A stretch of DNA of 64,000 nucleotides from Diacronema lutheri (Eukaryota; Haptophyta; Pavlovophyceae; Pavlovales; Pavlovaceae). Position 1 is the first letter of the stretch; each line of letters starts with the position of its first letter. The position numbers were made by a program, and so were the translations under genes. Below the pieces are notes generated by a model. That model was not told the origin of the DNA and did not search any database. It saw only the letters and a program-made list of their open reading frames with translations. The stretch spans positions 1-64,000 of the forward strand of contig JAGTXO010000032.1 in assembly GCA_019448385.1 (NCBI GenBank), read 5' to 3'. Below, piece by piece: positions 1 to 12,600 of the stretch.

Positions 1-59
1 CGCGCCTCTCCGCCTCCACGCTGAACTCCTCGCCGCTCCCGCCTGCGCACGGCGCACGC

Positions 60-1490
60 CGCGCCGCGTTGGTCTTGGCCGTCTCGCGCGCAAAGCCCGC
101 GGCGCGCGCGCGCGCTCGCTTGCGTGAACTGCCGCCAGAATGCCGCCCCGCCCGACGTGCGCAAGATGTGTGAGTTTGCCCATGTTGGGTCGGCCGCGAC
201 GACGACCGCCGCCTCGACGTCGATCGCCCCGCCGCAGCTCGGAGCCGAGCGCGACGGCGATGCGCCCGTCCGGCCGGCGCCAGCGGTGCAGGACGCCCGA
301 GCCGCCGGCCGCGCCTGCGCCTTCGGCACGAGGACGGTCCCGACGGCGTGCACGGCGACGCCATCTGTCACCACCGACTTGACGGGCTGCCGGCCCGGAG
401 CGGCACGCGCGGCAGCGGCGCGAGGCCAACCCACGAGCGCCGCGCGTGCCACGGCAGATCGCCGGCGGCCGCTCGCGCCCGGCGTAGTCGAAGACGCGGT
501 TGGAGATGTCGAAGCGCGTCGCAAAGACCGCGTACCTGACGCGCACGTCCGACATCGGCGGGGTGTTGTGCCGTTTGTGCCTGTCCACTTGATCGGCTCG
601 CCATCGTGGTCGCGCAGGTCCAGCGCCTTGAGCCGCGCGCGCAGCTCCTTGCGCTCGTCATCCGAAAGCGTCACCCAGATGGCGCTCGCGGCGAGGCGCA
701 CGTTTGCGCGGCACCTGCGCGCAGCGCGCGCGGCGCGCGAGCGCGCGGGCGCGTGACCAACCTGGCCGCGGGGCGGCGCGCACGGCGGCGGCGCGCGCGC
801 TTGGGGCGCTCGGCGGCGCAGCGGCAGCCACGCCTCGCGCGCACATTGTGCGTGCGCAGCGGCGCCACATTGTACCGCGGCGGCCGTCCGGTCAGCTGCG
901 TGTGGATGTGCGCGAGCCGGCAGAGCAGCGCCTGCCCCTCGGCCACGTGCTGCAGGGTGCGGATCTGCACGAGGAAGTAGCGCGTCGTGTGCCGGTCGTA
1001 TTTCCACCTTTTCGTGGGCGTGCACTTGTAGTCGATCTTGTGGAGGACCCATGTCGGGCAGGTGGCGGTCGAGCGCGGCGGGGCAGCCGACGCGCGCGCC
1101 CTCCACGTCGCCGGCGCAGCAGCCGCTCGCACAGCTCGCGCACGCGCGCGTTTCGCTGCATCTCGGGCAGCGCGACGAGCGCCTCGTCGCGCTCGACTGC
1201 CGCGCGGACGACGTCGCGGAGCAGCCCGTTCACGACGCGCGATGGATGCATCAGGCACGCGGTGGACACCTGCGTCGCCTCCGCCTCGAGGATCTCCGTG
1301 AGGCCCACCGCGCAGACGGGCTGGACGCCCTCGGCCATCTCGCCGACGGCGCGCGCCGTCGCCGCCTTGGTCTGCGCGGCGGCTTGCTCGGCGGGCTTGC
1401 CTCGGGGCGCTGCACCGTACGTGCTCTCGTCCTTGTGCCAGCCGATGGCCGAGAAGATCGCACGGACGGTTCCCTTGTCCATCGTGGTCG
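60..1490 (-). other. Downstream coding traces of the giant gene, running out of the window
   Basis: Beyond the chromodomain the minus strand still reads like protein, but in more than one frame. Coding-like stretches are near 1130-1490 (FSAIGWHKDESTYG, then an Ala/Glu-rich helix), 840-1050 (WKYDRHTTRYFLVQIRTL), 590-680 (LSDDERKELRARLKALDL) and 460-560 (VRVRYAVFATRFDISNRVF). These are low in the Arg/Ala/Pro noise typical of shadow frames here. I infer further exons of the same transcription unit, or a decayed end of it, continuing past position 1. No family recognised. Confidence 0.45.
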
Positions 1491-4400
1491 ACGTGTGCAC
1501 GCTGGTCGACGGGGCCGCCCGACGCCGCGCCGACGGCCTGCGCGCTCGCCACCGCAGCCTCGTCGCGCACCACCTTGTTGATGACGCGGTACGCCTGTGT
1601 CGTGAGCCTGTGCACGGCCGCCGCGATGCGCCGCAGCTCCTTCCGCGCACCGGGCTGCGCCGTCACCGCCTGCGGCCCCGCGTTGAGCGTCGAGCGCTTG
1701 ACCACGAAGCCCGGGAGCACGCTGACGCGCGTGCGCGCCGTCGCGCCGCCGGCGGCGCGCGCGCTCGGCGCAGCGGGCTCGTCCACGCGCGCGCGCTCGA
1801 CGCCGCGCGCGCGGGGAACGCTCGGCGCGCGCGCGCCCGCGGCGTCGCGCGCGCTCGCGGCGGCACCCGCCGCGGCGCGCTTGCCCGCGGCGCCCGACTC
1901 GCCGTGCGCGCGAAGCGGCGCCGACGCCAATGCCGACGCCGCGCCCGCGCCGCCGCTGCCGCTGCCCGATACGCCCGCGCGCCGCTTCTGCTCGTCGCGC
2001 GTCTTGCGGAACTGGGCGACGAGGTCGCTGCTCACGTTGGCCTCAGGCTCCCACGTGTCGGCGCTCTCGTCGTAGCCCCGCCACCTGATCCGGAACTGGA
2101 ACGTCACCTTCTTGCCCGCCTTGCGGCGCTCGTCGACGACCGCCTCGACCTCGTACGTGCGCGCCTCCTCGTCGACGCTCGCGCCCGCCGCGCTCGCGCC
2201 CGTGTCCGGCCACCCAGCGACCGTGCCGCCCAGCCTCTCGGCGGCCGCGCGCAGCTGCCGCTCGCGCTGGGCGGCCGCGGCGCCTCGCGCGACCAGCGCG
2301 GGCAGCATGCCCGCGCCGCCCGCGAGGCCGTGCGCGCCGACGCTGGCGGTCATCAGCGCGTCGAGGCACGCGAACGTTGCGAGCGCACGCGCGCCATCGT
2401 CGCCGCCGCGCGGCTGCGAGCGCACGACGGGCGATGGCCGCGGCTCCCCCTCGGCCGCGAGCAGCGGCCAGATCGCACTGGCCAGCGCGACGGCATGCGC
2501 GCCGACCGCGACGGCCACGTCCGCGTCGAGCGGCGCAAAGTCGTAGCGCACGAGCGCGGCCGGGCGCGAGTCGTCCGTCGGCCGGTCGGCGACGAGCAGC
2601 CCGACCGGGCGCGGCGGCTCGCCGGACGGCGCGGCGACGGGCACGCAGAGGAGCACGACGAGCAGGCGCGGCGTGCCGCCGAGCAGCGCGCGCGCGGCAT
2701 CCGCCCCGTCGGCTCCGCCGCGCGCGGCCGCGGCGAGCAGCTCGGCCGCGCGCGTCGGGCCCAGCGCCGTGCGCGCGTCCTTGCGCGCGCGTGCGCGGGC
2801 CGTGTACGCGGCGCAGGCGTCGTCGAGCACCGCCGCGCTGGGCGCGGTGCCAGTCGTCGCCCACGCGCGCAGCGCGTCGCGCACCCGCGTGACGATCGCC
2901 TGGTCGACCGCCGCCTCGCCGGCAGCGTGCGCCGGCGCGCACGCCGGCGGTGCGGCGGCAGGCGCGAGCGCGGGCGCGCCGTCGGCGCCGTCAACGCCGA
3001 CGGCGCCGTCGGCGCGCCGCCACGCGAGCTTCGCCTCGATCTGCTGCCGGACGGCGTGGCAGTGCCGGTCGATGCCGCGCGCGTCGTCGAGCGCGGCCAG
3101 CGCGTCCTCAGCGGCGGGACGGCCGCTCGCGTCCGCGACGGCCTGCAGGCAGAGCAGCGCGGCCGCACGCGCGTTGCACGCGCTCTGCGGCTCGGGCGCG
3201 AGCGCGAGCTCGAGCTCGAGCGGCGACGCGCCTCGCGCCGCGGCGATCGCGTCCATCAGCACGTCCAACCGCTGCACCAGCGCCCTGTGCGCGTCGCGCG
3301 GCGCGCCCGTCGACGGCGCGCGCGAGCGCGTCGCCAGGAGCCCGAGCGCGCGCGCCGGCGCGCCCGCCGGCGTGTGCAGCACGAGCAGCGCCGCGCCCGC
3401 CAAGCTCGCGTTGCGCGTGACGAGCGCGAAGATGCGCGTCGCCTCGTGCGCGCCCACCGACGCCCAGATCGCAGCGCGATCGGCGTCCGTCTGCGCGTCG
3501 CACAGGTCGCGCACGTCGTCCGGCGCGAGCAGCGCGCCGCCGCCGGCGGAGCGCGCGACGATCGCCCGCGCCTCCGCCACGAAGACGGCCTGCGGCAGGT
3601 CGGCGTGGCGCGCGTCGACGATGGCGCGCGTCGCGTGCACGCCGAGCTCCACGCCGCGGTAGAAGGCGCGCGCGTTGGCCGCGCGCGCGTGCGCCGGCCG
3701 TCCGTCCGCGTTGCGCCTCGCGCGCGCCTGCTTGCTCGTGCGCGCGAGGCCGTCGCGTGGCGGTGGCGGCAGCGTGGCGAGGAAGCGCGCGGCGGGCGGC
3801 GGCGCGCGCACGCCGCGCTGCCGCCGTGCGATGGCCGCGAGCCGCCGGCCCGCCGCGCTGCCGCCCGCGCCGACGTGCTGCCGGCGGCCGAGCGCCGCCG
3901 GTGGCGGCGGCGGCGGCGGCGCGGCGGCGGGCGGCGGCGCGACGGCGGGCGGCGGCGCGGCGGCGGGCGGCGGCGCGGCGGTGGGCGGCGGCGCGGCGGC
4001 GGGCGGCGGCGCGGCGGCGGGCGGCAGCGGCGGCGGCGCGGCGGCGACGGCAGCACCAGTCGGCTTGTCCGCCCACGCACCCGAGACTCTGTCCCAGACC
4101 TTGCCCCATGGCGCGCGCCCACGCGGCCGCGCGAACTGCCCCGGCTCGAGCGCCTGGCCGCGCTTGGCGGCGGCGGCGGCGGCAGGGGGCGGGCGGCCGG
4201 CGCGCCAGTCGAAGACAGGTGCAACCGTGGCGGCAGGCGCCGAGTGCCGCGCGTCGGTCACAGAGCGCGTGGTGCGCGCGGCGACCGTGGCACGCCTGGC
4301 GGGCGGGCGGTGAGCAGCGCCCGCCGGCGCGCCGGCGGGCGCGGCCGCCTCGAGCCCGGCGGAGGCGCCGCGCTTGCGCTTGCGCGTGCCGCCGCGCGTG

Positions 4401-7400
4401 CGCCTGCGCGCGCGCCCGCCGCGCGCCCGTTCGGCCTGCGCGTCGCCAGCCGCGTCGCCGGCCGCGTCGCCGCGCCGCACGTAGACGACCGCGAACGCCT
4501 CCTCGCCGGTCCCGTCGACGCCGCCGCGCGCGCGGCGCAGGACCGACCGCCACTGCAGCCGCCGCGCGCGGCCGGGCTCGCACGCAAACCAGCGCCCACC
4601 GCGCCTGACGACGGCCACAAAGTCGTCGTCGCGCCGCCCGCGCCGGCGCGTGCGCAGCAGCACGCACTGCACGTCGAGCCAGCCCTCGTGCCAGTCGGCC
4701 GTGCTGGGGGCGACGCGAATCGACTGCGGGAGCTCGACGCCAAAGCCGGCGAGGCGCACGATGTGCGCGACGATGACGCTCGAAATGGCGGGGGCGCTCG
4801 ACGGGTCGCCCGCTGCAGCGAGCACCGCCCCGCCCCAGTGCTCACGCGTGACGCAATCCGCGTCCTCGACGTGCACGTGCGCCACGCTCGCGCCGAGCTG
4901 GTGCAGCAACGCGCAGATGTCGGCGTCGACCGTCCTCTCCTCCTCGGCCGCCTCGGCCGTGCCGCGGGCGGCGGCGTCGCCTGCCGGCTGCCCGAGGTAC
5001 GCGATCGCCCGCTCGACGGCCGCGCGCTCCGCACGCGCTGCGCTGTCGATCGCCGCATTGCCGACGGGCGCGCGCAGCGCCGCGATCGCGTCTTGCAACG
5101 CCGTCGCGTCGCCCGTCGCCGCCGCCGCCGTCACCGCCGCCGCGCTCGCGGTGCCGTGCGCGACGGCGTGCAGCGCGGCGGCGCGCGCGGCGGGGATGCG
5201 CCCGTCCAGCGCGAGCACGAGCGGCGGCCCGGCCGGCGTCTGCTGCCGCCGGTGCCGCCGGCTCGCAGCCGGGTGGTCGGCGCGCGCGCGCTCGAGCCGC
5301 GCGCGCCGCTCGACGACGCGCGCCCAGAAGGCCTGCACCCTCGGCTGCGCGAATGCAAGCCAGCCGGCGCCGCGCGTCACGACGTGCACGACGATCCGGT
5401 CCTCGTGCCTGAGGTACTGCACGTAGAGCGCTTTGCTCACGCCGAGGACGTGCATGCCGAGCTGCAGCTGATCGCGGTGCGGCTGCGGCGGCCCGTCCTC
5501 GTGCGCCGTGGCGCCCGCCTTGGTGAGCGTCTTCACCTCGACGAGGACCTGCTCGTTGTTTTCGGGGAGGATGGCGAGCCCGTCCGGCGAGAAGGCGAAC
5601 GGCGCGCTCTTGTCGTGCGGGTCCGCACGCACCATCGGCAGGTTGCACACGACGGTGATGCCGTACGCGGCCGCCAGCTTGCGCAGCGCGACGGCCTCGC
5701 CGAGGATGCCCGCGGTCGTCGCCTTGGTCCGCACCTCGCGCCGCCGCCGGTGCACGTACTCGTCGGTGAGCGTCTCGTGCGCGACGCCGGCGTTGTCGTT
5801 CACGACGTCGCCAACCTTGCTGCCCGTGACCTCCTCCCATCGCTCGTCGTGCCAGCGCGGACTGCGCTGCGCGGGCGCGCCCGCGCCGACGGCGTCGAGC
5901 ACGCGGCGCAGCGCTGTGCCGTCGGGCGCAGCAGGCACGCGCGCGCGGTCCTGGGCCTCGCGAGCGTCGAGGACGCGGCCCGTAGTGGAATCTTGGGGTA
6001 GGTCGAGCTTGCTCGCCTCGCCGTAGCGGCTCTCCAGCTGGCGCGGTGCGTCGGCAGGGCCGCCGTCCGTGCGCGCACCCGACGCGCCCGCCAGTGCACG
6101 CGGCGCAGCGTCCGAGGCGCCCGCCGCGCCCGCGCCGCCGCCAATCGCGCCAGCGCACGCGCGCGCCGCGACCTGCGGACGGCCAGCCGCAGGGACCTCG
6201 TCCGCTCGGCCGGCCGCTGCGTCGGCCGTCCGCTTGGCCACCTCGCGCACGTCTCCGAGCGCGAGCGTGGCTGGCGCCGTCCAGCTCCCGTTGCGTTTGT
6301 CCCAACATTTGAGCAGCCCGCCAAGGAAGGGCGTGCCCGTCGGGCGGTCCTCGGGCACCTCCGCCAGGATCGCGTCGACGCGCAGCGCGGCCGCCACATC
6401 GCAGAACGCGCGCGCGGCGCGCGCCATCCGCTCGGCGCGCGCGCCGCCGTCGTCCGCCGCGCGGCGGATGGCGTGGCTCACGTGCGCGACGCGGAGCGAG
6501 ACGACGGCGTGCGCCGGCGCGTCGGCGCCCGTGCCGAGCGTGTGCCGCCGGATGGCCAGCTGCCCATCGCCCATGCGCGGCGGCAGCGACGCGCACGCCG
6601 CGACGGTCGTCGTGCCGGCCGCGCTGTCGCACAGCCAGCTCGCCTCGCCGCCGCCCGCAAACTCAAAGGTCGCGAAGCCCTCGCGGCCGAAAAGCGCGAC
6701 GAAGTGGTCGAGCACCGCCTTGTTGATCGCGCGCGCCGCCGGCCGCGTCGATGCGCCGCGGGCAGCGCCACCCGCCGCGCCGCGCGCATCGCCGCACGTC
6801 GCAGGGCAGGTGCAGCCGGACGCGCGCACGCCGTCCGACCGCGTCCGCGGCAGCTCGAGCTCGCGCACCTTGGGGCAGAACCAGAGCGGGTTGGACGCCT
6901 CGAGGCACAGCACGACGAGCCGCCCGTCCGTGCCGGCCAGCGCGCGCGCGTCGCGCAGCAGCTCGACGGCGAGCTCGGACGTCGCCGCGTGCACCGCCGG
7001 CTCGCCCGTCGCGCGGTCGGGCGGGAAGAGGCCGCCGCCGACGAGCGGGCTGGGGCAGCGGCCGAGCATCACGAGAAGCGGCGGCGGCGGCGTCTGCGGC
7101 GCCTGCTGCCCGACCGCAGCCGCCGTCAGCCCGGCCAGGTCGGAGCTCGTGCGGAGGGCCTTGAGCGCGACGCGCGAGCCGGTGCCCGCCTGCTCGGAAA
7201 ACGTGGCGAGCATGGCGCACGTGCTCGCCCTCGCGCCGCACTGCCAGCTGACGCGCGCGAGGAGGCCTTCCAGCGTGTCGTTTTCGCGCGGCCGCGTGAC
7301 CGCGTCGAGCGCCGCCGGGCCGAGCTGGAGGCTGCCGGGCGTGACGCACAGCACCGCCTCGTGGTAGGCGCGCAGCAGCTCCCTCGGCAGCTGCTCGGCG

Positions 7401-9568
7401 GGCGTCGCCGCCTGCCCGCCCACCCACCGTGCACCGTGGCCGCCGTCGCCCGCGCCCGCGAGCCGGACCGCCGGCCCGCCCGTGATCGCCGAGGTCGGTG
7501 GCGTGCCGAGCGCGTCGACGAGCGCGCGCACGGGCGCGACACGCCTGCGCGCAGCGTCCGCGCCGACGGCGAGCGCGGCGATCTGAGCGCCGTCCCATGC
7601 GCGCTCCCTCGCGTCGTCCCGCGCGGCCGCCGGCGCGGCGCCCGGCCGCGCGCCGGGCGGCACCGCGCACGCCGCCGCGACGACCTCCGCGCGCGCGCCG
7701 GCGGCGTCGGGCGCGTGCAGCTGCGCGAGCGCGCCAAAGAGCGCGGCGGCCGAGCGGTAGCGGCCGTGCGCCGCGACGAGCGCGTAGAGCACGCGCAGCG
7801 CGGCCACGCCCGCCTGGTCGGGCGCGTCGCCAGCGATTTGCTCGACCTCCCACGTGCGCGTGGGCGGCGGGCTGCCGTCGGCCGGGTCCGGACGCAGCGC
7901 CCACGCGCGCTCGACGATCGCGTTGAACACGCCGTGCGCGGCGCCCTCGTCAAACTCGGCGGCGCCCGCCGCGTGCGCGCACCACCCGTGCACGCGCGAC
8001 GTGGGCGCGTCCACGGCGCGCTGCACGACGAGCACCGCCGGCCGGTCGACGCAGCCGAGGCTCACCGCCGCGTGCTTGCCCTCGAGCAGCGCCGCCGCCG
8101 CAGCCTCGACCAAGGCGTCATCAGGCGCGTCGCCGACGACGACGGCACAGCCGTCGCCGTACTCGGCCTGCATCGCGGCGACGCACGACGCGACAAAGTC
8201 GCCGCCCGCGGCCGCCGCGTGTCGCGCCGCCAGCATCCGGCGCGCGATGGCAAGCCAGACGTACTCGGCCGGCGCGCGCGCGGCGCGCGCGCGAGGCGCG
8301 CCGGCCGCGCCGCGTGCGCCCGCGCGTGCGCCTCCAGCGGCCGCAACGGCCGAGGCGGCTGGAGCGGCGGTGAGCGTGCGCCGCGCGCGCTTCGCCGGCC
8401 GCGTGATGGGCGATGCACCCGCCATCGCACCGCCCGCAGCAGCCGGTGCGGCCGCCACAGCGCCCGCCGCAACGCCACTCGTCACGACGCCCGTGGCGGG
8501 CGGCGCGGCGGCGGACGTGGCCGCCTCGACGGGCGTCGCGCAACTACCGCCAGCGGTCGCGGACGCGCCCGGCGACGCGTCGGCGAGGAGGTGGCGCAGC
8601 ACGCCGCGCGCGAGCGCGACTCGCACGGCGAGCGTCAGCGCGCGCAGGCGGTCGGAAGGCGAGGCGTCGCGCTCGGCGTCGGCGGACGTGGCGGCAGCAG
8701 GCGGGGCGGCGGGCGGCACGGCGGCGGGCTGGGCGGCCGCCGGCGCAACCTCGTCGGCCTTGGCCAGCCAGACGAGCCCGGCGACTGCGAGCACGACGCT
8801 GTACGCGCCGACATCGTCACCCGCAACGCGCGCCAGCCGGGCGTGGGCGTCGGCCTCGGACACGGCGACGTGGAAGAGCACGTCGTCGCGGGCAGCTTGC
8901 TCGGCAAACTGACGCAGCTGCTTGGCCATCGTCACGCCGGCGACGCACGCCTCGCCCGCCTCTGCCTCGACCTGCTCGTCCTGGCCGATGGCGGACGCGC
9001 CGGCCTCGGCGCCAGCGTCGAGTGTCCGGCGGCGCTCGAGGGCGAAGCCACGCACACAGACGCGCTGGAGGCCGCCGAGCGCGCCCGCCTTCTCGTGCAG
9101 CGCGCACGACAGCTCGACCACCGAGTCCACGCGCCTCGCGGCGGCGCCCCCCCGCTCGCCGCGCGTGGGCGCGCGCACGACGAACACCGTGAATTGCGCG
9201 CGCTTCGCCGCGCGCGCCGACGCGCACGCGTGCTTCAGGAGCCGGCAAAGCGCGGGCCTTTGCGCCGCTGCGCCCCGCGTGCACAGCAGCAGTTGGCCGC
9301 GCTCGTCGCCCAGCTCCTGCTCGACGGCGGCCTCGAGCGCGTCGTCCGTCAAATCGCCGTGCTCCGTCGAGGCGAGCGCGCGCGCAGCCGCGAGCGCCAG
9401 CTCGCCTGCGCCCGCGCGCCGCCGGCGGCGCGCACCGGCGGGCGCGTGCGGCGCCGACGCGTGTGACGACGCCGCCGCGTCCGCGCGCGCACACGCGGCG
9501 CGCAACGCCTCACGCGCCGAGGCGGCCGCGCGCGCCCTGGGCGCGAGCTTCAAGAACGTGCGCGCGGC

Positions 9569-9641
<73 letters not shown>

Positions 9642-12600
9642 TCGCCCGCGTCGCCGGCCGGCGGCGGCGGTGGCGGCGGTGGCGGCGCGGCCACGGCGGC
9701 GGCAGCAGCGGCGGCGGCGGCGGTGGCGGCGGCGGCGGCGCCCAGCGCGGGCGGCGGCGGCGTGGCGGCGGCGGTGGCGGCGGCGGTGACGCCAGCGGCG
9801 GCCTTGGCGCCGCGCGTCTGCGGCGGCGTTTCGGCGCGATCGGGGCTGCCCCCGCCACGCACCGCGCTCGTGACCGCGCAGACGCCGCCCGGCGCACGAT
9901 CGCTGGCCGCGCCGGTCAGCGCGACGCGGAGGCGCTCGCCGACAGCGTACATGTCCGCCACGCTGAACGTGCGCGGCGCGGACGAGCAGCCCGCCGCGGC
10001 GAGCGCGTCGTTGAGCGCGCCCACTATCGCGAGGCCGCACGTCGCGCCACGCTGCGCCGCCTCGTTGAGCAGCAGCGCGCGGCGCACGCGCGAAATGTCG
10101 AGACCCGCCGCGTGCAGCGTGGCAGTTATCGCCTTGGCGAGCATGAGCGCCTGCCTGCAGGGCGACGCGAGCGTGTCGACGAGCACCGCGTCGTAGCGAT
10201 GCTCGCCCGCGCGCGCGACGCGCACAAGGCGCAACGCGGTGAAATGGCCGGAGGCGAGCTGCGCGCCGTCGTCACCGCCCGCGCCGCCGCGCTCGTCCGA
10301 CGGGCTCCACACGCCGATGACAGCCTGCGTTGTCGCCTCGCTGCGCAGGCGGTGCAGCAGCGCGGCGCGCTCGGCGTCGTCCTGAAACACCGCGGGTTGC
10401 GCGGCGAGCGGCACGTGGCAGACATGCCCGCCGCCGGCCTGCCCGTGCACGCGCAGCACGACCTCGCAGCACGCGTCGACGGTTGAGGCGAGCATGTCGC
10501 CGCTGGCGATGCGCTCCACCTCTGCCTGCGGGAGGCCGGCGCTCGCGGCGGCGGCGGCCAGCCGGCGCGCAGCCGCGTCGCCCGCCCACGCAAGCAGCGC
10601 CGAGTTGGCGGGTTGGAGGGGAAGCTCAAGGGCGGCTGGTTCGGTGGCGGTAGCCTCGTTGGCAACGGGCACGTTGGCGGTGCGCGCGTTGGCGGCGGGC
10701 GCGGCGGCGATGGCTGGTGGGGCGGAAGACGCGCCCGCGGCGGCGGGCGCGGACGCGGCAGCGGCAGCGGCTAGTGGGGCGGGGAAAACGCCGTCGGTGG
10801 CAGGCGCGGAGGCGAATGCAGGAGCAACTAGTGGGGCGGGAAAATCGGCGGCAGGCGCGAAGGCGGATGCAGCAGCGGCTAGTGCGGCGGGGAAAACACC
10901 GTCGGCGGCAGGCGCGAAGGCGGATGCAGGAGCGCCCAGCGGGGCGCAGAAAACACCGTCGGCGGCAGGCGCGAAGGCGACAGCAGCAGCGGCCAGTGGA
11001 GCGGAGGCGCAGGGCCACGCGCGCGCCAGCCGTGCAAGCCCAAGCCGCGCGCGAGCGACGCACGCGCCGATGGCCGAGGCGGCGGCGCAGGCCACGACGT
11101 GGCCTGGCACCGGTGTGGCCAGCCGCTCGCGGGTGTGCACGTCGAGCCGCGCCCCACGCCAAGAGCGGCGGCGCGCTGAACGGAGGCGCGCGACCCCGAT
11201 CGATCCGCCCGCGCACGCGCGCGCCGGCTCAGTGTGGCCAACGCGCGCCGCTATGCAAGGCGCGCGCGCGATAACGGCGGCTGTCGGCCGTGGCGTGCGC
11301 GTGGCGGCGCCGCGGCGACGGGCGCGGCACACGAGCCGCTCGGGCGCGCCGCCGCCGCGCGGCACGATGTCGAGCAGCACGGTCACGCCGCGCGCGCGCG
11401 CGACCGCCGTGCACGCGAGCCGCACGGGCAGCGGCGGCCCGTCCGGGCGCGCGAGCGCCGCCACCTCGGCGTCGGTGAGGCTGTGCAGCTCGCGGCGCGC
11501 GCGCGCGAACGCGGCGATGTCCGCGCGCAGCTCCGCGTCCGTGCCGAGCGCGGCACGCGCGTGCACGGGGAGCGACGCGCGCAGCGCGTGGAGCACGCCG
11601 CCGCGCGCGCCGCGCGGCGCCGGCGCGCGCTCGCGCTCAGCGCGCGCGGCGCGCGTGAGCTCGCGCACCGCGCGCGCGAGATTGCGCCGCGCGGCCGCGA
11701 CGGGAGGGCTAGGTGCGCGCGCGCGCCGGTTGTAGCGCGGCCGCGCCGAGTCGAGGGGCGGCGGACGCGGTGCGTACGCCGCGGCGCGGCCCGCGCGCCA
11801 AAAGGCCGGCGGCGGGCGCAGCTCCGTCGCGTCGACCGCGGCCGCGAGCGCGCCGAGCGCGGCGTCGCTGTCGCCCGCCGCGTCGGCCGCGTCGACGAGC
11901 ACGAAGAGCGCGCCGAGCGCGCGCGACGCGGCCGCCTGCGCGGCGGTGGGGCGGGCGCAGGCAGCGACGCATGCGGCCGCCATGCCGCGCGCCGCGGCGA
12001 ACGCCGGTGACGTGACGGCCGCGCCGATGGCAACGGCGGCGGCGGCGACGGTGGAGGCGGCAGCGCCGGCGATGGAGGTGGCAGCGGCGGCGGCGCTTGC
12101 CATCGCGCGGCGCGCGAGACGCGAGGCGCCACCGACCGCCGCCGCCGCAGCGCGCGCTGCGCGCGCGCCGGTGGCGCGCATCGTCGCCGCGCCAGGCGCC
12201 GCCGCGCCGACGCCGCCGGCGCCCGCGCCGTCGCCGCTCTCGGCCGTGCAGGGCTCCGATGGCGAACCCGGCGTGCGCTGGCGCGTGATGCGCGCGCCGA
12301 GGCGCGCGCTCCGCGCCGCGCGGCCGGCGACGTCGAGGAAGCGCCGTGCGCGCGCCGCGCGCAGGCCACGCGCGCGCGGCGGCGCACCGACAGGCGCCGA
12401 GCGCCGCGGCGCGCACGCCGGCGCGTCGCTGTCGGGTTGCGCAGCGCGCGCGCGGGAACTCGGCGCGGCGTGTGCGGGCGGCGGGCGCGCGCCCGCGCGG
12501 CGCAGAGGCGCGAGGCGCCGGCCGCAGACGAGGCGTGTGCGCAACCAGGACGGCGAGGGCCGCAGGGCGCCGTCGACGTCGCGCATCGGCGGGCCGCGAG

